A stretch of DNA of 64,000 bases from CAUSKK01 sp963532425 (GCA_963532425.1 CAUSKK010000008.1:1-64000); one strand, 5' to 3'. Counted from the first letter of the stretch, positions 34,495 through 43,351 are shown. Notes: generated by a model not told the origin, from the sequence alone. Numbers and translations are program-made.

Positions 34495-35712
34495 ATGAAA
34501 TTTGCTGATTTTTGCCGCCGGCCCATTTTTAATCTGGGCTTCCGTATCTTCTTTCTTTCCTCGGCGCTCTCGGGCGCCTTCTTTATGCTCTGGTGGCTGC
34601 TGAGCTACTCGGCCCACTGGCCGCTGCCGGTGGGGGCGCTGAAACTGCCCCAGTACTGGCACGGCCACGAAATGCTCTTCGGCTTCGGCGTGGCTGTGGT
34701 CGGCGGCTTCCTGCTCACGGCGGTGCAGAACTGGACCGGCGTCCCCATGCCCAAGGGCGAGAAACTCTTCTGGGTTTGGCTGCCCTGGCTGCTGGCGCGG
34801 CTGGTCTTTCTCGTCGCCCCGGCCCTGGCCCTGCTCGGCGGGCTGTTAGATTTGGTTTTTAGCCTGTTGCTGGCCTCGGCGGTGCTCAGGGCCTGCCGCG
34901 CGGCCGAGGGCCAGCTGAAACGCCAGGCCGGCATCATCGCCAAGCTCTATCTGCTCGTGCTGGCCAACGGCCTGTTTCTGCTCGGCCTGCTGACGAAGCT
35001 CAGCCTGATGCGGAGCAGCCTCTATCTGACCCTGTTCGTCATCATCGGCCTGGTGATTACCATCGGCCGTCGCGTCATGCCGTTTTTCACCCGCAACGGC
35101 CTGATGCCCCAGGGCGTGCAGTTCGAGCCCAAAAACGATGAACGGCTGGATAAGTGGTGCCTCAACAGCTTTTTGACCTTCTTCTTTCTGGAACTGCTGA
35201 CCCTGCACTTCGCCAGCCCCTGGCTGCAGGTGCCGGCCTCGCTGGCGGCCCTGGCCACCGGTGTGCTCAATGCCAAGCGCCTGGCCGGCTGGTTCCACCC
35301 GGGCATTTTCCGGGTGCCGCTGCTCTGGTCGATGTTCTTTGCCTTCGCCACCATGATTGTGGGCTTCGGCCTCTACGCCCTGCAGGCCTTCGGCGGTCGC
35401 ATCAGCGATTCCCTGGCCATGCACTCCTTCGCCCTCGGCGGCATCGGCATGATGGTGCTGTCGATGATGGGTCGGGTCAGCCTCGGCCACACCGGCCGCA
35501 ACATCATGGCGCCGCCGGGAACGCTCATCGTCGGCCTCTGGCTGCTGGTGCTGGCCTATGGCGCCCGGGTGCTGCTGCCGCTGCTCTGGCCGGCCCAAAT
35601 GGTCTTCGGCATCTGGCTGGCCCAAAGCGCCTGGATAGGGGCCTTCGGCCTGCTGATTTATAGCTATACGCCCATCTGGCTCAGCCCACGCATCGACGGC
35701 AAAAAAGGTTGA
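34495..35712 (+). CDS. nnrS: NnrS family membrane protein
   Basis: A 405-residue polytopic inner-membrane protein with about 12 helices. It has YWHGHEMLFGFGVAVVGGFLLTAVQNWTG, ITIGRRVMPFFTRNG, MHSFALGGIGMMVLSMMGRVSLGHTGR; these conserved histidines are NnrS landmarks and are thought to bind heme and copper. NnrS proteins relieve nitric-oxide stress on metabolism. No NO reductase, denitrification gene or Nnr/NsrR-like regulator is in the window, so any link to NO is from the family alone. ATG 34495 is used; it is 19 bases after the preceding gene. Confidence 0.88.
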   Translation: MKFADFCRRPIFNLGFRIFFLSSALSGAFFMLWWLLSYSAHWPLPVGALKLPQYWHGHEMLFGFGVAVVGGFLLTAVQNWTGVPMPKGEKLFWVWLPWLLARLVFLVAPALALLGGLLDLVFSLLLASAVLRACRAAEGQLKRQAGIIAKLYLLVLANGLFLLGLLTKLSLMRSSLYLTLFVIIGLVITIGRRVMPFFTRNGLMPQGVQFEPKNDERLDKWCLNSFLTFFFLELLTLHFASPWLQVPASLAALATGVLNAKRLAGWFHPGIFRVPLLWSMFFAFATMIVGFGLYALQAFGGRISDSLAMHSFALGGIGMMVLSMMGRVSLGHTGRNIMAPPGTLIVGLWLLVLAYGARVLLPLLWPAQMVFGIWLAQSAWIGAFGLLIYSYTPIWLSPRIDGKKG

Positions 35713-35760
35713 ATGGGCTATATAATATTTGCCCTAATCACGTCTAAAAAAACTTTCAAC

Positions 35761-35772
35761 AGATAATTATCT
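35761..35772. promoter_or_regulatory. AGATAATTATCT palindrome in kinase 1 leader
   Basis: Perfect 12-base AT-rich palindrome 23 bases upstream of the kinase ATG and about 40 bases downstream of a TATAAT-like element near 35720. It could be an operator; no regulator is identified. Confidence 0.3.
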
Positions 35773-35795
35773 ATTTTTTTAAAGGCATTAATGCA

Positions 35796-37958
35796 ATGGC
35801 AAAAAAAGCAAAAGAAACCATAGATTCCCAAGCGAAGGTTAAGCGGAGCAGTGCCGGCGGAAAATATTTCAGCCTAATCATATACATCACGCTCTTCTTG
35901 CTCATTACCTTGGGAATGTTGGCTTTAGGGGTCTATAACACCCGTAGCGCCGCAAATAAGAATAAGGTGGTGAATATCACCAGTGAAATGGAAAACGCCA
36001 CCCAGCGCCTTTCCAAAAACATTATGGACATTGATATTTACCTTAATGCCGAAATTCGCAAAACCCCGGACCGCGATTGGGTTGCCATTAGTGCCCTGCC
36101 CCAGGCCTCCCAGTACCGACTGAGTGAGCTTAAGAGCCTGCGCGATATCCTCGACACCAACCTGGAGGCCCTGCAGCAGGGGGGCAACGCCATCAGCACC
36201 CACGATGGCAGTATGGTTAAGGTGGAGAAAATCGGCGCCGACAGCATTGCCTATAAAAACCTGGTCAGCGCCAACAACATTTGGCAGCTCTATAAGGGTC
36301 TGATTGATAGCCTGGTGGCCGACTCGGAGCAGCTCGGCATTCTCTATGCCAAGAACTCGGAATTCCTTGTGGACTACAGCCGCAACTACGTGACGCCGCT
36401 GCTCTTCGACCTGTCGAAAATCACCGAGGCCCTGAACCAGGACATCGCCAGCGAAGCCCGCTTCTTTGAGCAGGTGCAGTACGGCGGCATGGCCCTGGCA
36501 GCGCTGATTTTCGCCTTTATCGTCTTCGGGGCCCTGCGCCAGCTCTTCCGCAACGATGCCGCTCTGGCCGTGGCCAGCCAGGAAATGTACGAAATCATGA
36601 GCTCGGTGAACGAGGGCCTCTTCCTGGTGGACAAGGAACTGAACATCGGTAACCAGTACTCCAAACGGCTGGAGGAAATCATGGGCCGCCAGGACTTTTC
36701 CGGCCGCAACCTGCTTGACCTGCTGAAGGATTTGGTCAGCAAGGAGGAGCTGGAAACCACCCAAACCTTCATTGACCAGCTCTATTCCGAATGGGTGGTA
36801 GAAGACCTCATCGACGACCTCAACCCGCTGAACCGCATCTGCGTGAAGGAGGAGGGCAAGCCGGATAAATATCTGGATTTCAAATTCTTCCGCGTAATCC
36901 TCAACAACAAAATCGAACGGGTGCTGGTGAACGTCAGCGACACCACGGAAATGGTGCTGCTGCAGGAAAGCCAGAAGGCGCAGAAGGAGCAGGAAGGCCA
37001 GGAGCTGGAAATGCTCAACATCATTCTGAACACCAACACCAACGTGCTGACCTCCTTTATCCATGAAAGTAAAACCAAGCTGGAGGAAATCAACCGGGCG
37101 CTGAAATCCCAGAGCACCACCCAGCGCGAGCTTAAGGACAAGGTCGCCTACATCGCCCGGCTGATTCACAGCATCAAGGGCGAGGCCTCGTCGGTGAAAC
37201 TGACGCGCATGGTCAGCATCTGCGAAACCTTTGAAGATGCCCTGGCCACCATGAAAAACGCCCACATTCTGCGCGGCCAGGACTTCCTGGCGCTGGTGGT
37301 GTGGCTGGAAGACCTGTTCCGCCTCTTCGACATCCTCGATGGCTACAGCAAGCGGCTGAACAGCAACGGCGCCGGCCCGGCCATCGCTGCCTCCCTGGCC
37401 GAGAAGGAAAGCCAGAGCGCCTACTTCAAGAAGTTCATCGCGGACATCGCCGAGCGCACCCACAAGCAGGTGAATCTGCAGGTGGAGGGCTTCGACGACA
37501 TTCCGCTGAGCGAATCGGTGCAAACCAAGCTGCGCGGCATTGCCATTCAGCTGCTGCGTAACGCCGTGGTGCACGGCATCGAAAGTCCGGAGGAGCGCCG
37601 CGCCCGGGGCAAACCCGAGGCCGGCACCCTGCATCTGCGCCTGCGCCAGGAAAATGGCGGTCTGGTGCTGGAGGTGGAAGATGACGGCAACGGCATCAAC
37701 TTCGACGCCATCCGCGCCAAGGCCATCGCCAACGGCCACCGGCCCGAGGACGTGCAGGCCATGAACCAGCAGCAGCTCTATAACCTGATGTTCAGCAGCG
37801 GCTTTTCCACCGCCCAGGAGCAAACCGAAGACGCCGGCCGGGGCGTGGGCATGGACATCATCAAGGCCAGCGTCAAAGAAATGGGCGGTCGCATCAACAT
37901 CGCCACCGAAGCCGCGCGCTTCACCCGCTTTAGATTTAATTTTCCCCAACCCGCTTAA
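35796..37958 (+). CDS. Membrane CheA-like histidine kinase with Hpt motif (cassette 1)
   Basis: A 720-residue kinase. Helix 1 (about 23-49), a periplasmic sensor segment of about 180 residues, helix 2 (about 229-251), a PAS-like region (about 265-395, MSSVNEGLFLVDKELNIGNQYSKRLEEI), a Gln/Glu-rich coiled coil, then an Hpt-type motif IHSIKGEASSV with His458 as likely phosphoacceptor. A CheA P3/P4-like part follows: LRNAVVHGIE (N589), EVEDDGNGINFD (G1) and GRGVGMDIIKASVKEMGG (G2). The protein ends right after the ATPase domain, so the CheW-like P5 domain of true CheA is absent, and there is no standard DHp box. It heads a three-gene unit with a receiver and a CheX. The sensed signal is unknown. 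Confidence 0.85.
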   Translation: MAKKAKETIDSQAKVKRSSAGGKYFSLIIYITLFLLITLGMLALGVYNTRSAANKNKVVNITSEMENATQRLSKNIMDIDIYLNAEIRKTPDRDWVAISALPQASQYRLSELKSLRDILDTNLEALQQGGNAISTHDGSMVKVEKIGADSIAYKNLVSANNIWQLYKGLIDSLVADSEQLGILYAKNSEFLVDYSRNYVTPLLFDLSKITEALNQDIASEARFFEQVQYGGMALAALIFAFIVFGALRQLFRNDAALAVASQEMYEIMSSVNEGLFLVDKELNIGNQYSKRLEEIMGRQDFSGRNLLDLLKDLVSKEELETTQTFIDQLYSEWVVEDLIDDLNPLNRICVKEEGKPDKYLDFKFFRVILNNKIERVLVNVSDTTEMVLLQESQKAQKEQEGQELEMLNIILNTNTNVLTSFIHESKTKLEEINRALKSQSTTQRELKDKVAYIARLIHSIKGEASSVKLTRMVSICETFEDALATMKNAHILRGQDFLALVVWLEDLFRLFDILDGYSKRLNSNGAGPAIAASLAEKESQSAYFKKFIADIAERTHKQVNLQVEGFDDIPLSESVQTKLRGIAIQLLRNAVVHGIESPEERRARGKPEAGTLHLRLRQENGGLVLEVEDDGNGINFDAIRAKAIANGHRPEDVQAMNQQQLYNLMFSSGFSTAQEQTEDAGRGVGMDIIKASVKEMGGRINIATEAARFTRFRFNFPQPA

Positions 37959-37978
37959 GTAGTAGGAAAAAGCACACA

Positions 37979-38359
37979 ATGTATAAATTGATGATTGTCG
38001 ATGACTCCAACATCATTCGGAATCGGATTGAACGTAGCCTGCGCGACCTGAACATCGAAGTGGTCGCCACGGCCAACAATGGCGAAGTGGCCATTCAACT
38101 CTTCAAGGAACACCACCCTGACCTGATTACCATGGACTTGACCATGCCCAAGGTGGACGGCCTCGAATGCATTCAGCAGATTAAGGCCCTGTCCGCCGAC
38201 GTCAGCATTCTGGTGGTTTCGGCCCTGTCCGACCGTAAAACCGGCCTCAAGGCGCTGCAGTACGGCGCCCGGGGCTTCATCTGCAAACCATTCACCGAGG
38301 AGCAGCTGGTACTGGCGCTGGGCAAACTGATTCAGCAGAAACAGCTGCAACAGAAATAG
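37979..38359 (+). CDS. Stand-alone CheY-like receiver (cassette 1)
   Basis: A 126-residue single-domain response regulator with no output domain. Asp8/Asp9 bind Mg, Asp53 (TMDLTMP) is the phosphoacceptor, Ser81 and Lys103 (CKPF) complete the active site. It begins MYKLMIVDDSNIIRNRIE, closely matching the receiver at 57.6-58.0 kb. It lies 20 bases after the kinase and eight before CheX, so it probably shuttles phosphate from the kinase Hpt and signals through a partner, as CheY does. No flagellar switch gene is present in the window. Confidence 0.9.
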   Translation: MYKLMIVDDSNIIRNRIERSLRDLNIEVVATANNGEVAIQLFKEHHPDLITMDLTMPKVDGLECIQQIKALSADVSILVVSALSDRKTGLKALQYGARGFICKPFTEEQLVLALGKLIQQKQLQQK

Positions 38360-38367
38360 GAGGGCCC

Positions 38368-38817
38368 ATGAACGAGGAAGATTTGGACATCTTTGTCCAG
38401 GGTGTCAAAAACTACTTTGACCAGATTGCCGATGAGGAACTGAGCATCGGCACCGCCTATCTGGTCTCCAACGCCATGCCGGCGGCCCGGGATTACACCG
38501 GCGTCATCACCATCACCGGCCGCTATCGCGGCATTGTCTATTTCACCGCCCCCAAGGCGCTGCTCGAACGGATGCTGGTCTGGCTCGGCGAACAAACCAT
38601 CAACGAGGAATTCCTCACCGACCTGGTCGGCGAGGTGGCCAACACCATCGCCGGCAACGCCCGCAGTGAGCTCGGCGAAGAATTTGAAATTTCCGTGCCC
38701 TTTGTGGTGCGCGGCGCCCCCAGCGAAATCGCCCTGCCGCGCAAGGACCGCAGCTTTGTGATTCCCCTGAGTTGGCGCCAGCAGGAAGCGTTCATCGTCA
38801 TCTCGCTGGTCAGCTAA
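38368..38817 (+). CDS. CheX-type phosphatase (cassette 1)
   Basis: A 149-residue CheC/CheX-family protein. The catalytic helix DLVGEVANTIAGNARSEL contains the ExxN signature (Glu and Asn) that CheX uses to dephosphorylate CheY. The middle carries the family strand pattern DYTGVITITGRYRGIVYFTAP. One ExxN helix only, as in CheX rather than CheC. AGGAGG precedes the ATG. It most likely removes phosphate from the adjacent receiver; inferred from family and context. Paralogue of the gene at 57.1-57.6 kb. Confidence 0.85.
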   Translation: MNEEDLDIFVQGVKNYFDQIADEELSIGTAYLVSNAMPAARDYTGVITITGRYRGIVYFTAPKALLERMLVWLGEQTINEEFLTDLVGEVANTIAGNARSELGEEFEISVPFVVRGAPSEIALPRKDRSFVIPLSWRQQEAFIVISLVS

Positions 38818-38825
38818 TCCCCCCC

Positions 38826-38856
38826 AAGCGCTTCCCTCCGAAGCGCTTCTTTTTTT
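38826..38856 (+). terminator. Palindrome-pair terminator after CheX 1
   Basis: AAGCGCTTC (38826-38834) and GAAGCGCTT (38840-38848) pair across a CCTCC loop, followed by CTTTTTTT. It ends 16 bases before purB and just precedes the purB Shine-Dalgarno. Confidence 0.8.
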
Positions 38857-38871
38857 AAGGAGAAAAATTCC

Positions 38872-40242
38872 ATGCTTAATCCCCTCCTGGCCCTGTCGCC
38901 GCTGGACGGCCGCTATGCCGACACCCTGGGCCCGCTGCGGCCGCTGCTCTCCGAATATGGCCTGATTAAAGCCCGGGTGCGGGTGGAACTGCGCTGGCTG
39001 GAGGCCCTCGGCGACGAGCCGCTTATTGCCGAAGTGCCGCCGCTATCCGAGGCCGCCCGTGCCCTCTTTGACCGCATCATCACCGCCTTCAGCCTGGAGG
39101 ACGCCGAGGCCATCAAGACCATTGAAGCCACCACCAACCACGACGTCAAGGCCGTGGAATACTGGCTGAAACAGCGCTGCGCCGAGGTGCCGGAAATCGC
39201 CGCCATCAGTGAATTTATCCATTTCGGCTGCACCTCCGAGGACATTAACAATCTGGCCTATGCCCTGCTGCTGCGCGAAGCGCTCGATGCCGTGCTGCTT
39301 CCGGCGCTGACCCAGCTATGGGAACGGCTCCAGACCCTGGCCCACGAGCTGGCCGCCGTGCCGATGATGAGCCGCACCCACGGCCAGCCGGCCACGCCCA
39401 CCACCCTGGGCAAGGAGCTGGCCAACGTGCAAAAACGGCTGGAACGGCAGCTCCTGGCCCTGGGAAAGCAAGAATTTCTCGGCAAAATCAACGGCGCCGT
39501 CGGCAACTACAACGCCCACCGGGTCGCCTATCCAGCTGTGGACTGGCCGGCCCTGGCCTCGCGCTTCGTGCGTGAGCGGCTGGGACTGACTTTCAACCCC
39601 TACACCATTCAGATTGAGCCCCATGACTACATGGCCGAGCTCTTCCACGGGCTGGAGCGGGTGAACAGCATTCTACTGGATTTGAACCGCGACCTCTGGG
39701 GCTACATTTCCCTCGGCTATTTCAAACAGAAGGTCAAGGCCGGCGAGGTGGGCTCGTCCACCATGCCGCACAAGGTCAATCCCATCGACTTCGAGAACTC
39801 CGAGGGCAATCTCGGCATCGCCAACGCCCTGCTCGTTCATCTGGCCGCCAAGCTGCCCATTTCCCGCTGGCAGCGCGATTTAACCGACAGCACGGTGCTG
39901 CGCAATGTGGGCGTGGCCCTGGGCCAGAGTCTGCTGGCCTACCGGGCCCTGGGGCGCGGTCTGGACAAGCTGGAGCTGAACGCCGCCGCCCTGGAGGCCG
40001 ATTTGGCCGCCAACTGGGAACTGCTGGCCGAACCCATTCAGACGGTGATGCGCCGCTATGGCCTGCCCCAGCCCTACGAGCGCCTCAAGGCCCTGACCCG
40101 GGGCCAGGCCGGCATCGACGCCGCCACCCTGCATCGGTTCATCGGCGAACTGGAACTGCCCGAGGCTGCCAAGGCCGAACTGCTGGCCCTGACCCCGGCC
40201 ACCTATCTGGGCTACGCCGAGGAGCTGGCCCGGCGCAGCTAG
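38872..40242 (+). CDS. purB: Adenylosuccinate lyase
   Basis: A 456-residue fumarase-superfamily tetramer that releases fumarate from SAICAR and adenylosuccinate, acting twice in purine synthesis. Conserved region 1 is TNHDVKAVEYWLK, region 2 is FIHFGCTSEDINNLAYAL and MSRTHGQPATPTTLGKEL, and the flexible signature loop is GSSTMPHKVNPIDFENSEGN with the catalytic Ser. Length and motifs match the gammaproteobacterial PurB type. AAGGAG is 14 bases upstream, placed after the previous terminator. Confidence 0.97.
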   Translation: MLNPLLALSPLDGRYADTLGPLRPLLSEYGLIKARVRVELRWLEALGDEPLIAEVPPLSEAARALFDRIITAFSLEDAEAIKTIEATTNHDVKAVEYWLKQRCAEVPEIAAISEFIHFGCTSEDINNLAYALLLREALDAVLLPALTQLWERLQTLAHELAAVPMMSRTHGQPATPTTLGKELANVQKRLERQLLALGKQEFLGKINGAVGNYNAHRVAYPAVDWPALASRFVRERLGLTFNPYTIQIEPHDYMAELFHGLERVNSILLDLNRDLWGYISLGYFKQKVKAGEVGSSTMPHKVNPIDFENSEGNLGIANALLVHLAAKLPISRWQRDLTDSTVLRNVGVALGQSLLAYRALGRGLDKLELNAAALEADLAANWELLAEPIQTVMRRYGLPQPYERLKALTRGQAGIDAATLHRFIGELELPEAAKAELLALTPATYLGYAEELARRS

Positions 40243-40266
40243 GCCGGCCCTTTGCCAAAATCCAAG

Positions 40267-40289
40267 AAGGGAGCCCCGCTCCCTTTTTT
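40267..40289 (+). terminator. Rho-independent terminator of purB
   Basis: AAGGGAGC-CCC-GCTCCCTT stem followed by six T, 25 bases after the purB stop. Confidence 0.9.
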
Positions 40290-40296
40290 CTTTTCG

Positions 40297-40326
40297 GAAG
40301 CGCTTCCCGGGGGAGCGCTTCTTTTT
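40297..40326 (+). terminator. Second, palindrome-based terminator after purB
   Basis: GAAGCGCTTCCC pairs with GGGGAGCGCTTC, followed by TTTTT, directly behind the first terminator. Confidence 0.6.
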
Positions 40327-40359
40327 CTCTCTACCGGGCCGGGGGATTGCCATGGGGTT

Positions 40360-40800
40360 CTGGAACCGAAGCGCTTCGTTCGGAGAAGGCCCTTGCCAAC
40401 GAAGCGCTTCCGCCGTCGGGACCACTGGGATTGCCCATGAACCAGCTATTCCCCCGCAAACCAGCGAAGCGCTTCGCTTCACGGCGACTGCCGGTTTCAG
40501 CGAATACTTCCTAGCGAAGCGCTTCCCCGTTTTCAATTACCCCGGCCCGCCGGCGGAAAGAACTTTGCCCCTGCCGCCGGTCAAACGGCAAAAACGGGCT
40601 GGGCCCGGTAAAGCGCTTCGGTTCAATCGTCCAATGGTCGGCGCCCCCTTAATTTCTAACTTTCTTGGAGGGAAGCGCTTCGTTTTATTGGGGGTGGTGC
40701 CGGTGAAGATTTGACCGACGCCGAAGCGCTTCCCCCTGAATAACGCCCGGAACCCGCCGGCCGGAAATGCAAACGCTGGCGAAGAAAGCGCTTCGGCCGG
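40360..40800. repeat. Intergenic GAAGCGCTTC array
   Basis: About six exact copies (near 40369, 40400, 40467, 40516, 40673, 40722) and two AAAGCGCTTC variants between purB and the yagU-like gene. No gene is supported between about 40330 and 40896. Confidence 0.85.
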
Positions 40801-40896
40801 CGGCATTGGCTCCTAGCTACAGGATTAAGTTCTGGCAATCCACCGGGCCGGGGGCGGTCGTATGACTGGGGCTCGTTTCACAATTAGGAGTTTTTT

Positions 40897-41490
40897 ATGA
40901 GCACCGACAACGTCAAACCCGCCAAAAAGGGCCTGGGCCTGTTCCTGAGCCTCACCAATCTGGCGGTTATTTTCTAGACCACCCTCATCGGCGGTTTTAT
41001 CAGTTCCCTGGTGAAATGGGGCTCGGAGGTCAATATGCCGCCCCGGGTGGCCGGCGAAATTTCCCCACCCGGCGCCCACATCGACGCCTGGGGCCAGGCC
41101 TGGGGCGTAACCCAGCACAGCCTGGACTATGTCTATCAGGGTAATTCGGTGCTCGGCGCCGTAACCCTTTACCACTGGCTGTTCAGCTTCATCTTTAGTT
41201 TCATCTACGTGGTCTGGTCCATGTACCAGCCGCGCATCCGCGCCCTCTACGGGGCCATCTACGGCCTGCTCATCACCGCCTGGGCCCACTGGCTGATGAT
41301 TCCGCTGCTCGGCTTCCGCAAGCCGGTCTATGCCGACGGCGCCACCGGCTGGGCCTGGAATCTGAACTGGCAGGAGAATTTGAGCGAAATCCTCGGCCAT
41401 ATCTACTGGTCGTTTTCCATTGAAATTTGCCTCATCGCCGTGCTGGCCATCTGCGGCCGGCCCTGGAAGGGCGACTGGGTGAAACGCTAA
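40897..41490 (+). pseudogene. YagU-like (DUF1440) membrane protein interrupted by an amber codon
   Basis: The frame from ATG 40897, with TAGGAG upstream, reads MSTDNVKPAKKGLGLFLSLT and on to LAVIF, then hits TAG at 40975-40977 (codon 27), then continues unbroken for 170 codons to 41490. The downstream part has the YagU/DUF1440 features: GGFISSLVKWGSEVNMPPR, several helices, WAHWLMIPLLGFRKP, NLSEILGHIYWSFSIEI. YagU is an inner-membrane protein linked to acid resistance in E. coli. The stop falls inside the first membrane helix, so translation would end early unless it is suppressed or re-initiates, e.g. at GTG 41011. It could be a true nonsense mutation or a sequence error. Confidence 0.75.
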
Positions 41491-41496
41491 TCCCGA

Positions 41497-41519
41497 CCCG
41501 GCTCCGGCCGGGTTTTTTT
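41497..41519 (+). terminator. Terminator after yagU-like gene
   Basis: CCCGGC-TCCG-GCCGGG followed by seven T; identical hairpin to the one after fruA. Confidence 0.9.
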
Positions 41520-41567
41520 GGGCCGTCGTCCGCTAGAATGACGGCCTTTTCATTCCAAGGAGGTTCC

Positions 41568-42440
41568 ATGAGAAAAACCCTAGTGCTGCTCGGCCTGCTG
41601 GCCCTGAACGCCGGCGCCTTCACCCTCGACGGGCCCGACCAGGCCGCCCCCCTGCCGGACTGGTTCCAGCAGCGGGCCCCGCGACTGAGCCAGAGCCTGC
41701 GCCGCCCGCCGGCCCCGCCGACCTCGGGCGAGGATGAGGCCGAGGCCCTGCTGCTGAAGGCGCCCCGGCTGGAAGACCGCTGGCTGGACGCGAATCGCCG
41801 GCCGTCGCCGCTGTGGGCGGCCTTCAACACCCTGGCCAACGGCCGCCGGGCCCCGGAACGGCTGGAAAAACTGTTCCGCCGCGCCGAAACCCCGGCCGGC
41901 CAGCTCTACGCCCTGCGCGGCCTGGTCAGTCTGGCTCCGGAACGCTTCTGTGCCCTGCGGAGCCAGGTCAAGGCTGATAGCCCGGTGGAGCTGGTGTCCG
42001 GTGATGCCGGGCGGTCCCTCCGCACCGGCGACCTGGTCGGCGCCTGGGCGGAAGCGCTGGACTGCGACCAGACCCAGCGGCGGGCGGTGGCCAATGCCGT
42101 CGGCCGGCTGATTCGGGCCCAGCGGCTGGAGGATGAATTCATCGGCTTTGCCGCCCAGCCGTCCGAGCTCTGGGCGGCCCTCCATTTCCTACAACAGGAA
42201 AAGGACGCCGCCGCCCTGCTGGAACGGGTGTTCAACCGGGCCCGGACGCCGGCCGGCCAGCTCTACGCCCTGCAGGGTCTGGCCCAGGTGGCCCCGGCCC
42301 GTTTCTGTGCCCTGCGCGACCGGGTGGACGCCCAGCAGCCGGTCAACCATCTCACCGCCGACCTGTTCACCACCCCCACGGCCGGCGTCCTCATCGCCAA
42401 CTATGGCGAGGGCCTCGACTGCGCCCGGCTGCAGCCCTAA
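41568..42440 (+). CDS. Secreted repeat protein, paralogue 1
   Basis: A 290-residue protein of no family I can name securely. It has a signal peptide (MRKTLVLLGLLALNAGAFT), a Pro-rich linker, and two homologous segments: PSPLWAAFNTLANGRRAPERLE..TPAGQLYALRGLVSLAPERFCALR and SELWAALHFLQQEKDAAALLER..TPAGQLYALQGLAQVAPARFCALR. Each is an alpha-rich repeat of about 100 residues ending near a conserved Cys (ALDCDQ / GLDCARL). The phrase TPAG-LY-L-GL faintly recalls MchS3-type proteins; unverified. AAGGAGGT, a perfect Shine-Dalgarno, precedes ATG 41568. It sits between two copies of the same terminator hairpin. Confidence 0.75.
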   Translation: MRKTLVLLGLLALNAGAFTLDGPDQAAPLPDWFQQRAPRLSQSLRRPPAPPTSGEDEAEALLLKAPRLEDRWLDANRRPSPLWAAFNTLANGRRAPERLEKLFRRAETPAGQLYALRGLVSLAPERFCALRSQVKADSPVELVSGDAGRSLRTGDLVGAWAEALDCDQTQRRAVANAVGRLIRAQRLEDEFIGFAAQPSELWAALHFLQQEKDAAALLERVFNRARTPAGQLYALQGLAQVAPARFCALRDRVDAQQPVNHLTADLFTTPTAGVLIANYGEGLDCARLQP

Positions 42441-42456
42441 TCCCACCCTATCCCCG

Positions 42457-42476
42457 CCCGGCTCCGGCCGGGTTTT
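42457..42476 (+). terminator. Terminator between the paralogues
   Basis: CCCGGC-TCCG-GCCGGG with only four T. Confidence 0.75.
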
Positions 42477-42493
42477 CCCCCAGAGGAGGTCCC

Positions 42494-43351
42494 ATGAAAA
42501 AAACCCTACTGCTGCTCGGCCTGCTGACTCTGCCCGCCGGCGCCCAAATCATTGACCCGCCGGACCCCAGCGCGCCCCTGCCCACCTGGGTTCAGCCCCG
42601 TACCCCCCAACCGAGCCCGCCGGCGCCGCCGGTACCGCTCCCCATCGCCAGCGCTAAAGAAGTGCCGGCCTGGCTGCGGGAGGTGCAGCAACTGCCCATG
42701 GACTGGCTGCAACTGGGCCACTGGACGGCCGCCTCAACCCCGGCCAGCCGGGCGGTGGCCGAGCTGCAACGCCAGCAGGCCCGCGCCACGCTCCGGGCGC
42801 TGCTGGAGCAGGCCCCCACCGAGGCCGGCAAGCTGCTATTGCTGGCGGCCCTGCGCCCGCTGGAGGAGCGGGCGGAGTTTGAACATTGGCGCCAGCGGCT
42901 ACGGTTGAATGCATCGGTGCACAATGCCGCCGACGAAAGCCTGCCGGTGGACCAGTGGTTCCGGGAAATTGAGGAAAGACTGCCGCCGGCCCCGGGCGAA
43001 GCCGAGGCCGAGGCGCTGCTGATTCAGGCCCCCCATCTGGAAGCCCACTGGCTGGGCATGGAAAGCCGCCCGTCGCCGCTGTGGGCGGCCTTCAACGCGC
43101 TGGCCAACGACCAACGGGCGCCGGAACGGCTGGAAAGCGTGTTCCAGCGCGCCCAAACCCCGGCCGGCCAGCTCTACGCCCTCTATGGCTTGGCTAAGGT
43201 GGCGCCGGAACGCTACTGCGCCCTGCGCGGCCGGGTCAAGGCCGAGAGTCCGGTGCATGTCTGGAAAGGCGATACGGGCATGGGTTTAACCGCCGACTAC
43301 ATCATTTCCTATTGGGAGAGCCATGAGGTGAAATGCCCGGGCCGCCCCTAG
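42494..43351 (+). CDS. Secreted repeat protein, paralogue 2
   Basis: A 285-residue paralogue of the preceding gene, with a very similar signal peptide (MKKTLLLLGLLTLPAGA) and a longer Pro-rich linker. One clear copy of the repeat remains near the C-terminus (PSPLWAAFNALANDQRAPERLE and TPAGQLYALYGLAKVAPERYCALR); the first segment (QQARATLRALLEQAPTEAGKLLLLAALRP) is a diverged version. It ends HEVKCPGRP, keeping one C-terminal Cys. GAGGAGGT precedes the ATG. It is flanked on both sides by the CCCGGCTCCGGCCGGG hairpin, so gene plus terminator appear to have duplicated as a unit. Function unknown; periplasmic or surface location inferred. Confidence 0.75.
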   Translation: MKKTLLLLGLLTLPAGAQIIDPPDPSAPLPTWVQPRTPQPSPPAPPVPLPIASAKEVPAWLREVQQLPMDWLQLGHWTAASTPASRAVAELQRQQARATLRALLEQAPTEAGKLLLLAALRPLEERAEFEHWRQRLRLNASVHNAADESLPVDQWFREIEERLPPAPGEAEAEALLIQAPHLEAHWLGMESRPSPLWAAFNALANDQRAPERLESVFQRAQTPAGQLYALYGLAKVAPERYCALRGRVKAESPVHVWKGDTGMGLTADYIISYWESHEVKCPGRP

